DNA from: Holosporaceae bacterium
GTDB taxonomy: Bacteria; Pseudomonadota; Alphaproteobacteria; UBA3830
Assembly (NCBI GenBank): GCA_031274295.1
Contig: JAISQI010000020.1
Location: forward strand, 1 to 50,452
DNA length: 50,452 nt
Direction: 5' to 3'
Shown here: positions 43,268-50,452 of the stretch, in pieces
How positions within the stretch are numbered: position 1 is the stretch's first letter
Layout of the letters: each line of letters begins with the position of its first letter
Position numbers and translations under genes: made by a program
Notes under the pieces: model-generated
What the model saw: only the letters and a program-made list of their open reading frames with translations
Database searches by the model: none
What the model was told of the DNA's origin: nothing

Positions 43268-45226
43268 ATGTCACATGAGTTGTTATGGATTCCTTCGGAA
43301 GAAAGGATAATGAATAGCAATGTAAGTCGTTTCATGAGGATGCTGAAAGAACGACACGCATTTGAGGGAAAAACATTCCACGATCTGTGGAAATGGTCAG
43401 TTGCCGATCCCGATAATTTCTGGGACGCCATATGGGATTTTGGAGAAATAATCGGAGAGAAAGGCGAAAGAATATCTAATAAAGCCGAAAAATTTTGGGA
43501 GCATAGGTATTTTCCGGACGCAAAACTAAACTTCGCCGAAAATTTCCTTAAAAGAAGAGACAACTCTCCGGCGATAATTTTCTGGGGAGAGGAAAAGGTC
43601 AGAAAAATTCTCAGCTGGAAGGATTTATACGATTCTGTGGCCAAAACCGCTTATGCCCTAAAAAAATTGGGAATAGGAAAAGGGGACATCGTCGGCGGAT
43701 ACGTAGCCAATATGCCAGAGACAACTATCGCCGCCTTAGCGAGCATCAGTATAGGCGCAACCTGGGCTTCATGTTCTCCTGATTTTGGAATTCCAGGAGC
43801 TTTGGATAGATTTGGTCAGGTGAAACCGAAAGTATTCTTCGCCGTCGACGGTTACTATTATAAGGGAAAGATATTCGACAATCTAGAAAAAATCAAAAAC
43901 GTAGTTAACCAGGTGCAGAGCATAGAGAAGACAGTGATTATTCCCTATATAAAATCCGGAATGCCTGCTGGCAACAGAACGGAAACCATAATGTTTGATG
44001 ATTTTATGGGTAAGGATGAAGCTCCCGAGCTTATTTTTGAAAAGTTTCCTTCTACTCATCCGGTATACGTGCTATTTACTTCTGGAACCACAGGAGTTCC
44101 AAAGTGCATAGTACACGGAGCTGTTGGTACATTGCTGCAACACAAAAAAGAGCAGCTTCTCCATTGCGATATTAAGCCGGACGATCGAGTATTTTATTTC
44201 ACCACATGTAGTTGGATGATGTGGAACTGGGCCACTTCAGTGTTGTCTCAAAATGCAACATTGATGCAGTACGAAGGACTTCCTCTGTTTCCAAAACCGG
44301 ATATCCTCTTCGACATGGCTGATTCCTGCGGAATGACATTCTTCGGGACTTCCGCCAAATATTTGGACACTTTATTAAAAACTGACGCCAATCCAATGAA
44401 AACGCACAAGCTCGATAAACTAAGGACCATTGGATCCACTGGATCTCCGTTGTGCGCAGAAGCATTTGAATTTGTGTATGCAAAAATAAAGAAAGACGTT
44501 CATCTAAACTCATTTTCAGGAGGAACTGATATAATTTCATCGTTCGTCATGGGAAATCCAATTTCTCCGGTATATTCCGGCGAAATGCAGGGATTTGGAC
44601 TGGGAATGAACGTCAAGGTATACGGCCCTAACCAGGAAGAAATGCCGGTCGGCCAGCAAGGAGAATTGACTTGTATCTCGCCTTTCGCTTCCCAGCCGAT
44701 AAAATTCTGGAACGACGAGGGAAATAAGAAATTGATACATTCGTATTTCGAAAACTTTGAAAACTGCTGGTGTCATGGTGATTGGATAGAATTGACGGAG
44801 CACGATGGCGTGTTCATTTCCGGAAGAGCGGACGCAGTTCTTAATCCATCCGGCGTAAGAATAGGCACGGCGGAAATTTATGCTCAGGTGCAAAAAATAG
44901 AAGAAGTACTCGAATGCTGCGCCGTCGGACAGCAATGGGACAACGACGAGAGAGTGATTTTGTTCGTCACTCTGCGAAACGGATTGACTCTGGACGACGA
45001 TTTAAAGAAAAGAATCAAAACCGTCATAAGAGACAATGCGACTCCCCGCCACGTTCCCTCCAAAATCATTCAGGTAAGAGGCGTACCAAAGACTAACAAC
45101 GGTAAATTGGTTGAAGTTGCCGTTAAAAATGTAATTCATGGGAGAGAAGTCGTTAACAAGGACAGCATAGAAGATCCTTCTCTGCTCGAAGAATTTAAAA
45201 ATATTCCTGAATTACAGGAAGACTAA
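43268..45226 (+). CDS. Acetoacetyl-CoA synthetase (acetoacetate-CoA ligase)
   Basis: 652 residues of the ANL adenylating family. The N-terminal ACAS region has FHDLWKWSVADPDNFWDAIWDF, typical of acetoacetate-CoA ligase rather than acetyl-CoA synthetase. The ATP loop is VLFTSGTTGVPKCIVHG, the hinge region contains CWCHGDWIELTEHDG and SGRADAVLNPSGVRIGTAEIY, and the catalytic Lys lies in TNNGKLVEVAVK. AGGAG stands seven bases before the ATG. It activates acetoacetate for lipid, polyhydroxybutyrate or isoprenoid use. No partner genes are adjacent. Confidence 0.93.
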   Translation: MSHELLWIPSEERIMNSNVSRFMRMLKERHAFEGKTFHDLWKWSVADPDNFWDAIWDFGEIIGEKGERISNKAEKFWEHRYFPDAKLNFAENFLKRRDNSPAIIFWGEEKVRKILSWKDLYDSVAKTAYALKKLGIGKGDIVGGYVANMPETTIAALASISIGATWASCSPDFGIPGALDRFGQVKPKVFFAVDGYYYKGKIFDNLEKIKNVVNQVQSIEKTVIIPYIKSGMPAGNRTETIMFDDFMGKDEAPELIFEKFPSTHPVYVLFTSGTTGVPKCIVHGAVGTLLQHKKEQLLHCDIKPDDRVFYFTTCSWMMWNWATSVLSQNATLMQYEGLPLFPKPDILFDMADSCGMTFFGTSAKYLDTLLKTDANPMKTHKLDKLRTIGSTGSPLCAEAFEFVYAKIKKDVHLNSFSGGTDIISSFVMGNPISPVYSGEMQGFGLGMNVKVYGPNQEEMPVGQQGELTCISPFASQPIKFWNDEGNKKLIHSYFENFENCWCHGDWIELTEHDGVFISGRADAVLNPSGVRIGTAEIYAQVQKIEEVLECCAVGQQWDNDERVILFVTLRNGLTLDDDLKKRIKTVIRDNATPRHVPSKIIQVRGVPKTNNGKLVEVAVKNVIHGREVVNKDSIEDPSLLEEFKNIPELQED

Positions 45227-45258
45227 TCGCAGATTTCTGCGCCACGGGACTATACGTC

Positions 45259-45282
45259 GGGGATCGTCTGCAAACGATCCCC
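45259..45282. terminator. Hairpin after the acetoacetyl-CoA synthetase gene
   Basis: Nine-base perfect arms GGGGATCGT/ACGATCCCC around CTGCAA, the most GC-rich hairpin in the window. There is no T-run directly after it, so it probably acts together with the next hairpin. Confidence 0.5.
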
Positions 45283-45300
45283 CGATTTGGTAGCGTATCG

Positions 45301-45323
45301 AAACGCTGGTTCTCAGCGTTTTT
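45301..45323. terminator. Shared terminator between the acetoacetyl-CoA synthetase gene and fhs
   Basis: AAACGCTG/CAGCGTTT pair around GTTCT, followed by TTA on the plus side. The last arm touches the fhs stop codon (45322-45324). With the preceding hairpin it separates the two convergent genes and may work in both directions. Confidence 0.6.
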
Positions 45324-46983
45324 AGTATAACCCGGTGATTTTTTCATTTATATCGATCAACTCGGCCACCGGATGTTTAGGCAGTCCCGGCATTGTGACA
45401 ATGTCTCCGGCATACGTGGTTATGAATTCCGCGCCGGCCATGATGCTTACGTCTCTTATGGAGATTTCGAAATCGTGCGGTTCTCCCAGTAATTTTTTGT
45501 CGTCGCTCAGCGAATATTGTGTTTTCGCCATGCATATAGGGTAGGTTCCAACCTCTGGATCATTAGATATTTTTTCCAATATACCTCTGGCTTTGGGCGT
45601 GTAGGAAACGCCGGACGCTCCGTAAATTATGGTCGCCAATTTATGGAGTTTTTCGAACACCGAATCGTGCGGATCGTACAGTGGATTAAACTCCGCGCGA
45701 TTGGAATTTGCTATTTCCAGAACAGTTTCGGCAAGTTTCACTCCTCCGACTGCTCCCCGACTCCAAACGTCTGAAATTGCAAATTTTACTCCCAATTCGC
45801 CGCAGCAATTTTCAATGAGCTCTATTTCCTCGGAAGAATCGTCGGAAAAGATGTTTAGAGCCACGACGGTCGGCAAATTATAGCGTTGCATGTTTTTAAT
45901 ATGTTTCCGAAGATTGGAAAATCCTGATATCAGACTGTCGAGGCTGCCGTTTTCACTTGTTGCAGCGGCGGCATGTAATTTTATAGCGCGGATCGTGGCG
46001 ACAATGACGACGGCGTCTGGATATTTACCCAACAGAGGGCATTTTATATCCAGAAACTTCTCCGCCCCTAGATCAGCGCCAAATCCCGCCTCCGTGACCA
46101 CGTAATCCGCTAATTTCAAAGCATATTTGCTGGCGATAATACTATTGCATCCGTGGGCGACGTTTCCGAAAGGTCCTCCGTGAATTAAAGTCGGCGTTCC
46201 CTCCAGAGTTTGCACCAGATTGGGCTTTAGAGCATCTTTCAAAAGGACCATTAGCGACCCAGTTATGCCTAATTTCTGACAGGTTATGCCATTGTCGTTA
46301 ATATCGTACCCAACAATAATCTTGCTAATGCGTCGTCTTAGATCCTCAACATCCGTTGACATACAAATAATCGCCATCGTTTCCGACGCGGCCGTAATAT
46401 CAAACCCCGTCTCCCGCGCAAAGCCGTCCGCCCTATTCCCTCGACGGACGGTGATATTACGCAGCGCTCTATCGTTTACGTCCATAACCCGCTTCCAGGT
46501 GATTTTTTGCGGATCGAATTGCAACTCATTGCCGTGATATATGTGATTATCGACTACAGCCGCCAGAAGATTGTGCGCGGTAGTTATGGCGTGAATATCT
46601 CCGGTGAAATGCAGATTTATGTCTTCCATAGGAACGACCTGGGCGCGGCCACCTCCGGTCGCTCCGCCTTTAATTCCGAAGCAGGGCCCCAAAGACGGCT
46701 CTCGCAAAGCTATGCAGGTCTTATGCCCCAGATGATTCAAAGCATCGCCCAATCCAATACTTGTGGTGGTTTTTCCTTCGCCGGCGCTCGTTGGATTGAT
46801 TGCCGTCACTAAAATTAATTTGCCGTTGGGATTATTACTGATCGTCGGCCAGATGCTCGAATGAATTTTGGCCGTATAATTTCCATAGGGCTCGAGGTAT
46901 TTACCATCTATCCCCAATTTTTCAGCGATGTCGCTCGGACGTTTCGTCTGAATATTTTGAGCTATTTTTATGTCGCATTCCAC
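45322..46983 (-). CDS. fhs: Formate-tetrahydrofolate ligase
   Basis: Makes 10-formyl-tetrahydrofolate from formate and ATP. 553 residues. The P-loop is INPTSAGEGKTTTSIGLGDAL, and the family signatures REPSLGPCFGIKGGATGGGR and VVTEAGFGADLGAEKF are intact. The end PGLPKHPVAELIDINEKITGLY is normal. The start is GTG, with only a weak GAGT upstream. No folD or purine genes adjoin it. Confidence 0.96.
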   Translation of the reverse strand: MECDIKIAQNIQTKRPSDIAEKLGIDGKYLEPYGNYTAKIHSSIWPTISNNPNGKLILVTAINPTSAGEGKTTTSIGLGDALNHLGHKTCIALREPSLGPCFGIKGGATGGGRAQVVPMEDINLHFTGDIHAITTAHNLLAAVVDNHIYHGNELQFDPQKITWKRVMDVNDRALRNITVRRGNRADGFARETGFDITAASETMAIICMSTDVEDLRRRISKIIVGYDINDNGITCQKLGITGSLMVLLKDALKPNLVQTLEGTPTLIHGGPFGNVAHGCNSIIASKYALKLADYVVTEAGFGADLGAEKFLDIKCPLLGKYPDAVVIVATIRAIKLHAAAATSENGSLDSLISGFSNLRKHIKNMQRYNLPTVVALNIFSDDSSEEIELIENCCGELGVKFAISDVWSRGAVGGVKLAETVLEIANSNRAEFNPLYDPHDSVFEKLHKLATIIYGASGVSYTPKARGILEKISNDPEVGTYPICMAKTQYSLSDDKKLLGEPHDFEISIRDVSIMAGAEFITTYAGDIVTMPGLPKHPVAELIDINEKITGLY

Positions 46984-47050
46984 GGTTACAACTCACTTAA
47001 ACATGAGTTTATATTAGCACAACACCGACATAAATCTCAAATCCGCGGAA

Positions 47051-47072
47051 CAATTGCGGAATGCCGCAATTG
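47051..47072. repeat. Perfect 9-bp hairpin between fhs and the surface-protein terminator
   Basis: CAATTGCGG/CCGCAATTG around AATG, located 68 bases upstream of the fhs start. It could be part of the fhs leader RNA or a back-up to the adjacent terminator. Confidence 0.45.
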
Positions 47073-47077
47073 CAGAG

Positions 47078-47110
47078 AAAAAAGCGGAGCGATTTTTTAA
47101 ACCGCTCCGC
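47078..47110 (-). terminator. Rho-independent terminator of the surface-protein gene
   Basis: On the minus strand GCGGAGCG and CGCTCCGC pair perfectly over 8 bp around an AT-rich 11-base loop and are followed by TTTTTT. It lies 23 bases after the stop of the barrel gene. This is the clearest terminator in the window. Confidence 0.85.
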
Positions 47111-47132
47111 GAAACGTAATATCTTGAGGATA

Positions 47133-47891
47133 TTAAGAACCGAGTTTTACGTTGTAGCAAACCATGGCTCGAAGGGTAAGAGCATCCTTCTGGGTCAGCT
47201 TTGTAGAAGCTCCGTCATCAAAAGTTTTAGTTTTATTCTTACCAAACTTATACTCGAGTTCCAGTCTGCCGGTCATTTTCTTTCCGCAGCCTTTTTCAAT
47301 TCCCAGGGCTACAATTGGCGTAACTCCTGACAATTTGTTTTCACTAGGTCCAACTATAGGATTTCCCCCCGCCCATTCGATATAGTACTCGGTTGATTTT
47401 GCATAGGAGGCGCCCGCCTTTATGTAGGTCAGAATCCTGGTACTGCAATCGGTGAAACCAAATCTCAACGCAAGAGACGGCGTCAGTCCATTGCGACGCG
47501 TTATAAGGTCATAATATCTTGAAGCCGGCTGAGCAGAATCAGAAAATTTGGCCATGTGCATATTAACGCTATTTGGAGCAAAATCCAATCCGGCTTCAAT
47601 GCCCACATAGGCGCGACTTGAGCTGATTTTCTTACCAAAACCTGTCACTAGGGATCCGCCAAGACGAGTGGTGGAATCGTCCGATTCTTTGTCAACAAAT
47701 CCATCATTCCATATGAACTCGTTCTTCTCTCCGGTGTTGGCGGCATGGAAACCCAAACCGAAATAGAAACCATCGAAGGCTGAACTTTCCTCTATTGCCG
47801 CGTCATGGTGCTCCGCAGCGACTTCATCTGACGCATTAGCGGCGAAGAATACTCCGCTTGCCAACACAGCAGAAAATATAACTTTTTTCAT
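47133..47891 (-). CDS. Surface beta-barrel protein (P44/Msp2-like family), short form
   Basis: 252 residues. The signal peptide MKKVIFSAVLASGVFFAANA is followed by a short acidic/His-rich stretch (EHHDAAIEES). Barrel strands begin at DGFYFGLGFHAANT and include GGSLVTGFGKK, AYVGIEAGLDF, TYIKAGASYAKS and TGRLELEYKFGKN, ending in LTLRAMVCYNVKLGS. It shares the GIEAGLDF strand with the larger protein at 28487-29920. GGGAG lies before the ATG. It has a long leader containing a nested hairpin and its own terminator, so it is probably an abundant single-gene transcript. Confidence 0.8.
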   Translation of the reverse strand: MKKVIFSAVLASGVFFAANASDEVAAEHHDAAIEESSAFDGFYFGLGFHAANTGEKNEFIWNDGFVDKESDDSTTRLGGSLVTGFGKKISSSRAYVGIEAGLDFAPNSVNMHMAKFSDSAQPASRYYDLITRRNGLTPSLALRFGFTDCSTRILTYIKAGASYAKSTEYYIEWAGGNPIVGPSENKLSGVTPIVALGIEKGCGKKMTGRLELEYKFGKNKTKTFDDGASTKLTQKDALTLRAMVCYNVKLGS

Positions 47892-47946
47892 TACTTATCT
47901 CCCTGTTAATAAACTATCGCACATCATCACCCCGATAACATGCCTC

Positions 47947-47977
47947 TCGGCGAGCCGTCATAGAGACGAAACGCCGA
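47947..47977 (-). promoter_or_regulatory. Nested hairpin in the leader of the surface-protein gene
   Basis: TCGGCG/CGCCGA enclose CGTC/GACG around a five-base loop, with three-base symmetric internal gaps on both sides, 56 bases before the ATG. It is GC-rich in an AT-rich region, so it likely folds in the mRNA. It could stabilise the transcript or control its translation. The remaining ~200 bases up to bamE are AT-rich with nothing else recognised. Confidence 0.45.
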
Positions 47978-48180
47978 CAAGAAAATACAAATACCGAATA
48001 AAATTCATTATTTGTAAAATCAAATTAAAAATATATTTTTTTTATAAATATGTCTATCTTTTGGAAAGCATTTCAGATCTATTGTGATAAATTTACAACT
48101 ATTTTTGATCCCAATATCTTATATTTTTTTGAAAAATCAAAATAAAATTGTAAGTATTAATTCGTCGGCGGACACAATCG

Positions 48181-48594
48181 CTATCTACTAGGATTCCCCA
48201 TGACGATTTTATCCGCCAGCGATTTTGCCTGACTTTCGTTCACGAGATTTGTAATTTCCTCGTCCATGGAGGCGTTACTATCCCCCGGCGTATCGATTTT
48301 TTCTATCGACTTTAGGACCTTGTTTTGATCAAACGTCATTTTTACGACGAATCTGTAGGTCTGCTTTACATCATTGAATACGTCCTCTTCCACCCTCAGT
48401 CCAATATAGATCCAGGAATAATTATCCGTATGCAATGAAGGAGTTCCACATCTCTCTAAAACGTCGTTCATTGTCGTTTTTCCAACGACAAAACTATCGA
48501 AATTTTCCTCCAGGGTTACGTTTCCCCGGGAATTAACTCTCGGTTGGCACGCCGCTAAGAAACACAACGCCAAAATAAGTGAATAATTTTTCAT
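48181..48594 (-). CDS. bamE: Outer-membrane assembly lipoprotein BamE (SmpA/OmlA family)
   Basis: 137 residues from the ATG at 48594; a TTG five codons upstream is rejected. The signal peptide ends in the lipobox FLAAC, lipidated Cys16. The BamE core follows: FDSFVVGKTTMNDVLERCGTPS, then YSWIYIGLRVEED and TYRFVVKMTFDQNKVLKSIEKI. It supports the Bam machine that inserts β-barrels. A helical tail of ~35 residues extends past the usual domain. It lies beside a porin gene, but each appears separately spaced. Confidence 0.88.
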   Translation of the reverse strand: MKNYSLILALCFLAACQPRVNSRGNVTLEENFDSFVVGKTTMNDVLERCGTPSLHTDNYSWIYIGLRVEEDVFNDVKQTYRFVVKMTFDQNKVLKSIEKIDTPGDSNASMDEEITNLVNESQAKSLADKIVMGNPSR

Positions 48595-48673
48595 ATTTCG
48601 AACACCCAATCAAATGCAAAACAAATCTACCTACTGTTAACGAAAATATCAACCTATTCTAGGATTCCGCCTT

Positions 48674-50002
48674 TCATAGACTGATTTTTGATCCGATCAT
48701 GAACACGTTGGCTCTATTTCTTCCGGTGGTGGACATATGACATGCTTTTTCATATATCCGCGCTCGGTCGCAAGTGTTCGTCGCGATATTATCATACTCC
48801 ACGTACGCGCTAAGATTTCCGTTAAATTTATATTCCGCGGCCACGGAAATTATATCAGCTTTTGCTTTCTCATTAGCGGAGAACTTTACAATGGATTTGA
48901 AATATCCAGCCGAAACTTCGAGTTTATCAAACGAGTAGGCAATTCCCAGCGAATAGATCTTTCCAGCGTTGGCGCCGGAAATTAACCCCACGCCCGGATC
49001 CGCTAGTTGGTAATCTATGGATTCATCAAAGACAGCTCCGTCGTTTGTCGCATATTTTTTCACCAACAGAGACTTCCCATTGTTTGTATATCCGCACGAC
49101 GCCTTAAAATTTTTATGACAGATTGTCGCTCCGACGTTATAGGCCCCGATGTTATGCACCTCTATGTTGTCGTCGGCTCCTGATTTTCCTTTTCCCCGCC
49201 AAGCGGCGACTGATATTTTTATATTTAGATCGTCCGGATCTCCGAATTCATAGGCCATTCCTCCGGTGATTACATTTTTAGAATATGATAAGCACATTCC
49301 GGAAAAATCAGTCTTTTCATGGAGACTGCAGTAGTCGTTGCGGTTTGTTTTGAACAAACCCGCGTTGCGACTGTCCGGCGTAAACGATAAACCCGCAGAA
49401 AGCCCAGAAATAATCGGAGATAGCCAAACAATTTTGGCAGCTCTAGAATCGTCCGCAAAAAATCCCGTATCCACCCGCGAACCCGCAGACCGATTATAGA
49501 ATACTCCTAGGTTTCCGCTTCCGGCTCCGCCGTATCCAACTAAAAACTTATCTCCACAAATGCAGAACGAATCGGCGGCTGTATTTGCATAACCCGCCTT
49601 TACCGTTCCTATTTTATCCGACTCTAGAAAGACAAAAGAGGTCTTTACTATGGGATTTCCCTGTTTAATTATGCCAGAATTTGTAATCGCTCCTATTTCA
49701 AATCCATATCCGTATCCGTCGCACCTGTCTAGATACCGGAAATTCACGTCTCCCTGCAGCGACGCGACAGCGTCGCCCTTACCTCCGTTTTCGTCCTGGC
49801 TGATAAAAAGCGTTGTGAAGTGCTGAACTATGCCGAGGGTCAATTTCGCTTCCACTCCAAGTTTTTCTAGCTCGTCGGAAATTAGATTATTTAAAGAAAA
49901 ATCATCTTCGCAGGTCTCAGCTTGTATCGAATTTCCAGTTGTTCCCGACAAATTTGCGAATAAAAACAACGATAAAAACAACGCATGTTTACTTATATTC
50001 AT
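48674..50002 (-). CDS. Gram-negative porin
   Basis: 442 residues. The signal peptide ends near SIQA-ET. The protein then alternates amphipathic strands and polar loops with few Cys, as in 16-strand general porins. Examples are VSVAAEYKFNGNLSAYVEYDNI, GFEIGAITNSG, TVKAGYANTAADSF and LGIAYSFDKLEVSAGYFKS. The final strand RANVFMIGSKISL ends in Leu rather than Phe. It allows diffusion of small solutes across the outer membrane. The ribosome site is weak, and AGG directly abuts the chosen ATG, so the start could be slightly off. Confidence 0.8.
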   Translation of the reverse strand: MNISKHALFLSLFLFANLSGTTGNSIQAETCEDDFSLNNLISDELEKLGVEAKLTLGIVQHFTTLFISQDENGGKGDAVASLQGDVNFRYLDRCDGYGYGFEIGAITNSGIIKQGNPIVKTSFVFLESDKIGTVKAGYANTAADSFCICGDKFLVGYGGAGSGNLGVFYNRSAGSRVDTGFFADDSRAAKIVWLSPIISGLSAGLSFTPDSRNAGLFKTNRNDYCSLHEKTDFSGMCLSYSKNVITGGMAYEFGDPDDLNIKISVAAWRGKGKSGADDNIEVHNIGAYNVGATICHKNFKASCGYTNNGKSLLVKKYATNDGAVFDESIDYQLADPGVGLISGANAGKIYSLGIAYSFDKLEVSAGYFKSIVKFSANEKAKADIISVAAEYKFNGNLSAYVEYDNIATNTCDRARIYEKACHMSTTGRNRANVFMIGSKISL

Positions 50003-50037
50003 CCTATTTTACTCAAATAATAATGCGATGCACTATA

Positions 50038-50452
50038 CTATAAAAATGGATATGAAGAAATATCCTCCAATCGGAAATTAACGCAGCTTCGGCTATCCCA
50101 GGACGATATCGTAAGCGTTCCAAGCAAACTAACGGGACAGACTTCTTTCAGAAGAATATCGCCGAGTTTTGTGTTCAGGCTTCTAAAAGAAATCGCTCTT
50201 AGGGAGTTTCCTTTTTCATCCAGAACGGTAAACGCAATGTGATTATTTCCAACGATTTTAGCGGAGACTATCTTTACGTTTGGAACAACAAATTTAGGCA
50301 ACTGATTCCCCGTGCCAAATGGCTCTAAAATAGAAATTGAATTGACCAATTCAACGGATATCATGTCCAATGATAGCAGACAGTCGGCACATAATGCCCG
50401 GGGAGCACAATTATATTCTATATTCGACGATAGAAATTCCATAAGATCATCT
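50038..50452 (-). CDS. recJ: Single-stranded-DNA exonuclease RecJ, C-terminal part (runs off the window)
   Basis: The last ~138 residues are present, with no start before the window edge. The segment ISILEPFGTGNQLPKFVVPNVKI is the conserved RecJ C-terminal box (LEPFG-GN-P-F). It is followed by the OB-like fold with RAISFR. RecJ degrades single-stranded DNA 5'-3' in recombination and repair. The catalytic DHH region lies outside the window. The stop is 35 bases upstream of the porin ATG on the same strand. Confidence 0.9.
   Translation of the reverse strand, partial: DDLMEFLSSNIEYNCAPRALCADCLLSLDMISVELVNSISILEPFGTGNQLPKFVVPNVKIVSAKIVGNNHIAFTVLDEKGNSLRAISFRSLNTKLGDILLKEVCPVSLLGTLTISSWDSRSCVNFRLEDISSYPFL

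Overview
The window looks like a chromosomal segment of an AT-rich, host-associated alphaproteobacterium of the Rickettsiales/Holosporales kind. Four lines of evidence support this. (i) The housekeeping proteins are alphaproteobacterial in type: a cysteine-poor DksA, a lone GTA-type large terminase, the ffs-dnaX-ybaB block, and ihfB next to accD. (ii) The DNA is AT-rich with short intergenic gaps, few transcription regulators and many compact or trimmed proteins. (iii) There are host-interaction proteins: Sel1 repeats, BspA-like leucine-rich repeats, two related surface beta-barrels, a porin and a 17-kDa-type lipoprotein. (iv) There are salvage and exchange functions: a queuosine-precursor transporter with Tgt, an APC amino-acid permease and a DMT exporter. 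The genus cannot be fixed from sequence reading alone. The standard genetic code fits, since TGA is used as a stop and TGG as Trp.

Layout. 1-2.6 kb, minus strand: partial lepB, dksA, rplT and rpmI behind an extended -10 promoter, then obgE and tRNA-Gln. 3.1-5.1 kb: a strange E2-acyltransferase-like protein. It has a lipoyl-like domain that has lost its lysine and about 260 residues of repetitive helix in place of the normal linker. 5.1-5.7 kb: an AT-rich gap with two hairpins. 5.7-10.4 kb, plus strand: XRE regulator, nadK, rpmG, a Sel1 protein and thrS with a clipped N-terminus. 10.4-22.6 kb, minus strand: one long gene run of methyltransferase, queuosine-precursor transporter, tgt, tamA, tamB, ssb (with its own promoter and a 13-bp tandem repeat), gyrA and a ugpC-like ATPase. 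22.7-26.2 kb, plus strand: ihfB, accD, a BON lipoprotein and comM. 26.3-31.6 kb: an RNase D-like exonuclease with a signal-like N-terminus, tRNA-Leu, efp, trmB, an outer-membrane barrel, an orphan terminase, a 36-residue membrane peptide gene and tRNA-Lys. 32-36.4 kb: an LRR protein built from five 141-bp units, a secreted Lys/Ser-rich coiled-coil protein, a glycine-zipper lipoprotein, tsaC and a DMT transporter. 36.4-40.1 kb, minus strand: ybaB, dnaX (internally shortened), SRP RNA, and a three-gene partner-switching module (REC-PP2C phosphatase, kinase, STAS antagonist). 40.2-47 kb: dnaQ, a mevalonate-kinase-like gene, an APC permease, acetoacetyl-CoA synthetase and fhs. 47.1-50.5 kb, minus strand: a second barrel of the same surface family, bamE, a porin and the C-terminus of recJ.

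How the genes work together. Envelope biogenesis is strongly represented (lepB, tamAB, bamE, several barrels and lipoproteins). Translation and tRNA modification form a second theme (L20, L35, L33, Obg, EF-P, ThrS, TrmB, TsaC, Tgt, three tRNAs, SRP RNA). Replication and repair form a third (GyrA, SSB, DnaX, DnaQ, RecJ, YbaB). The observations most worth following are the lysine-less, spiked E2-like protein; the altered Tgt base pocket next to a queuosine-precursor transporter; the partner-switching signalling cassette with no visible sigma factor; and the orphan terminase with a tiny membrane protein upstream of it.
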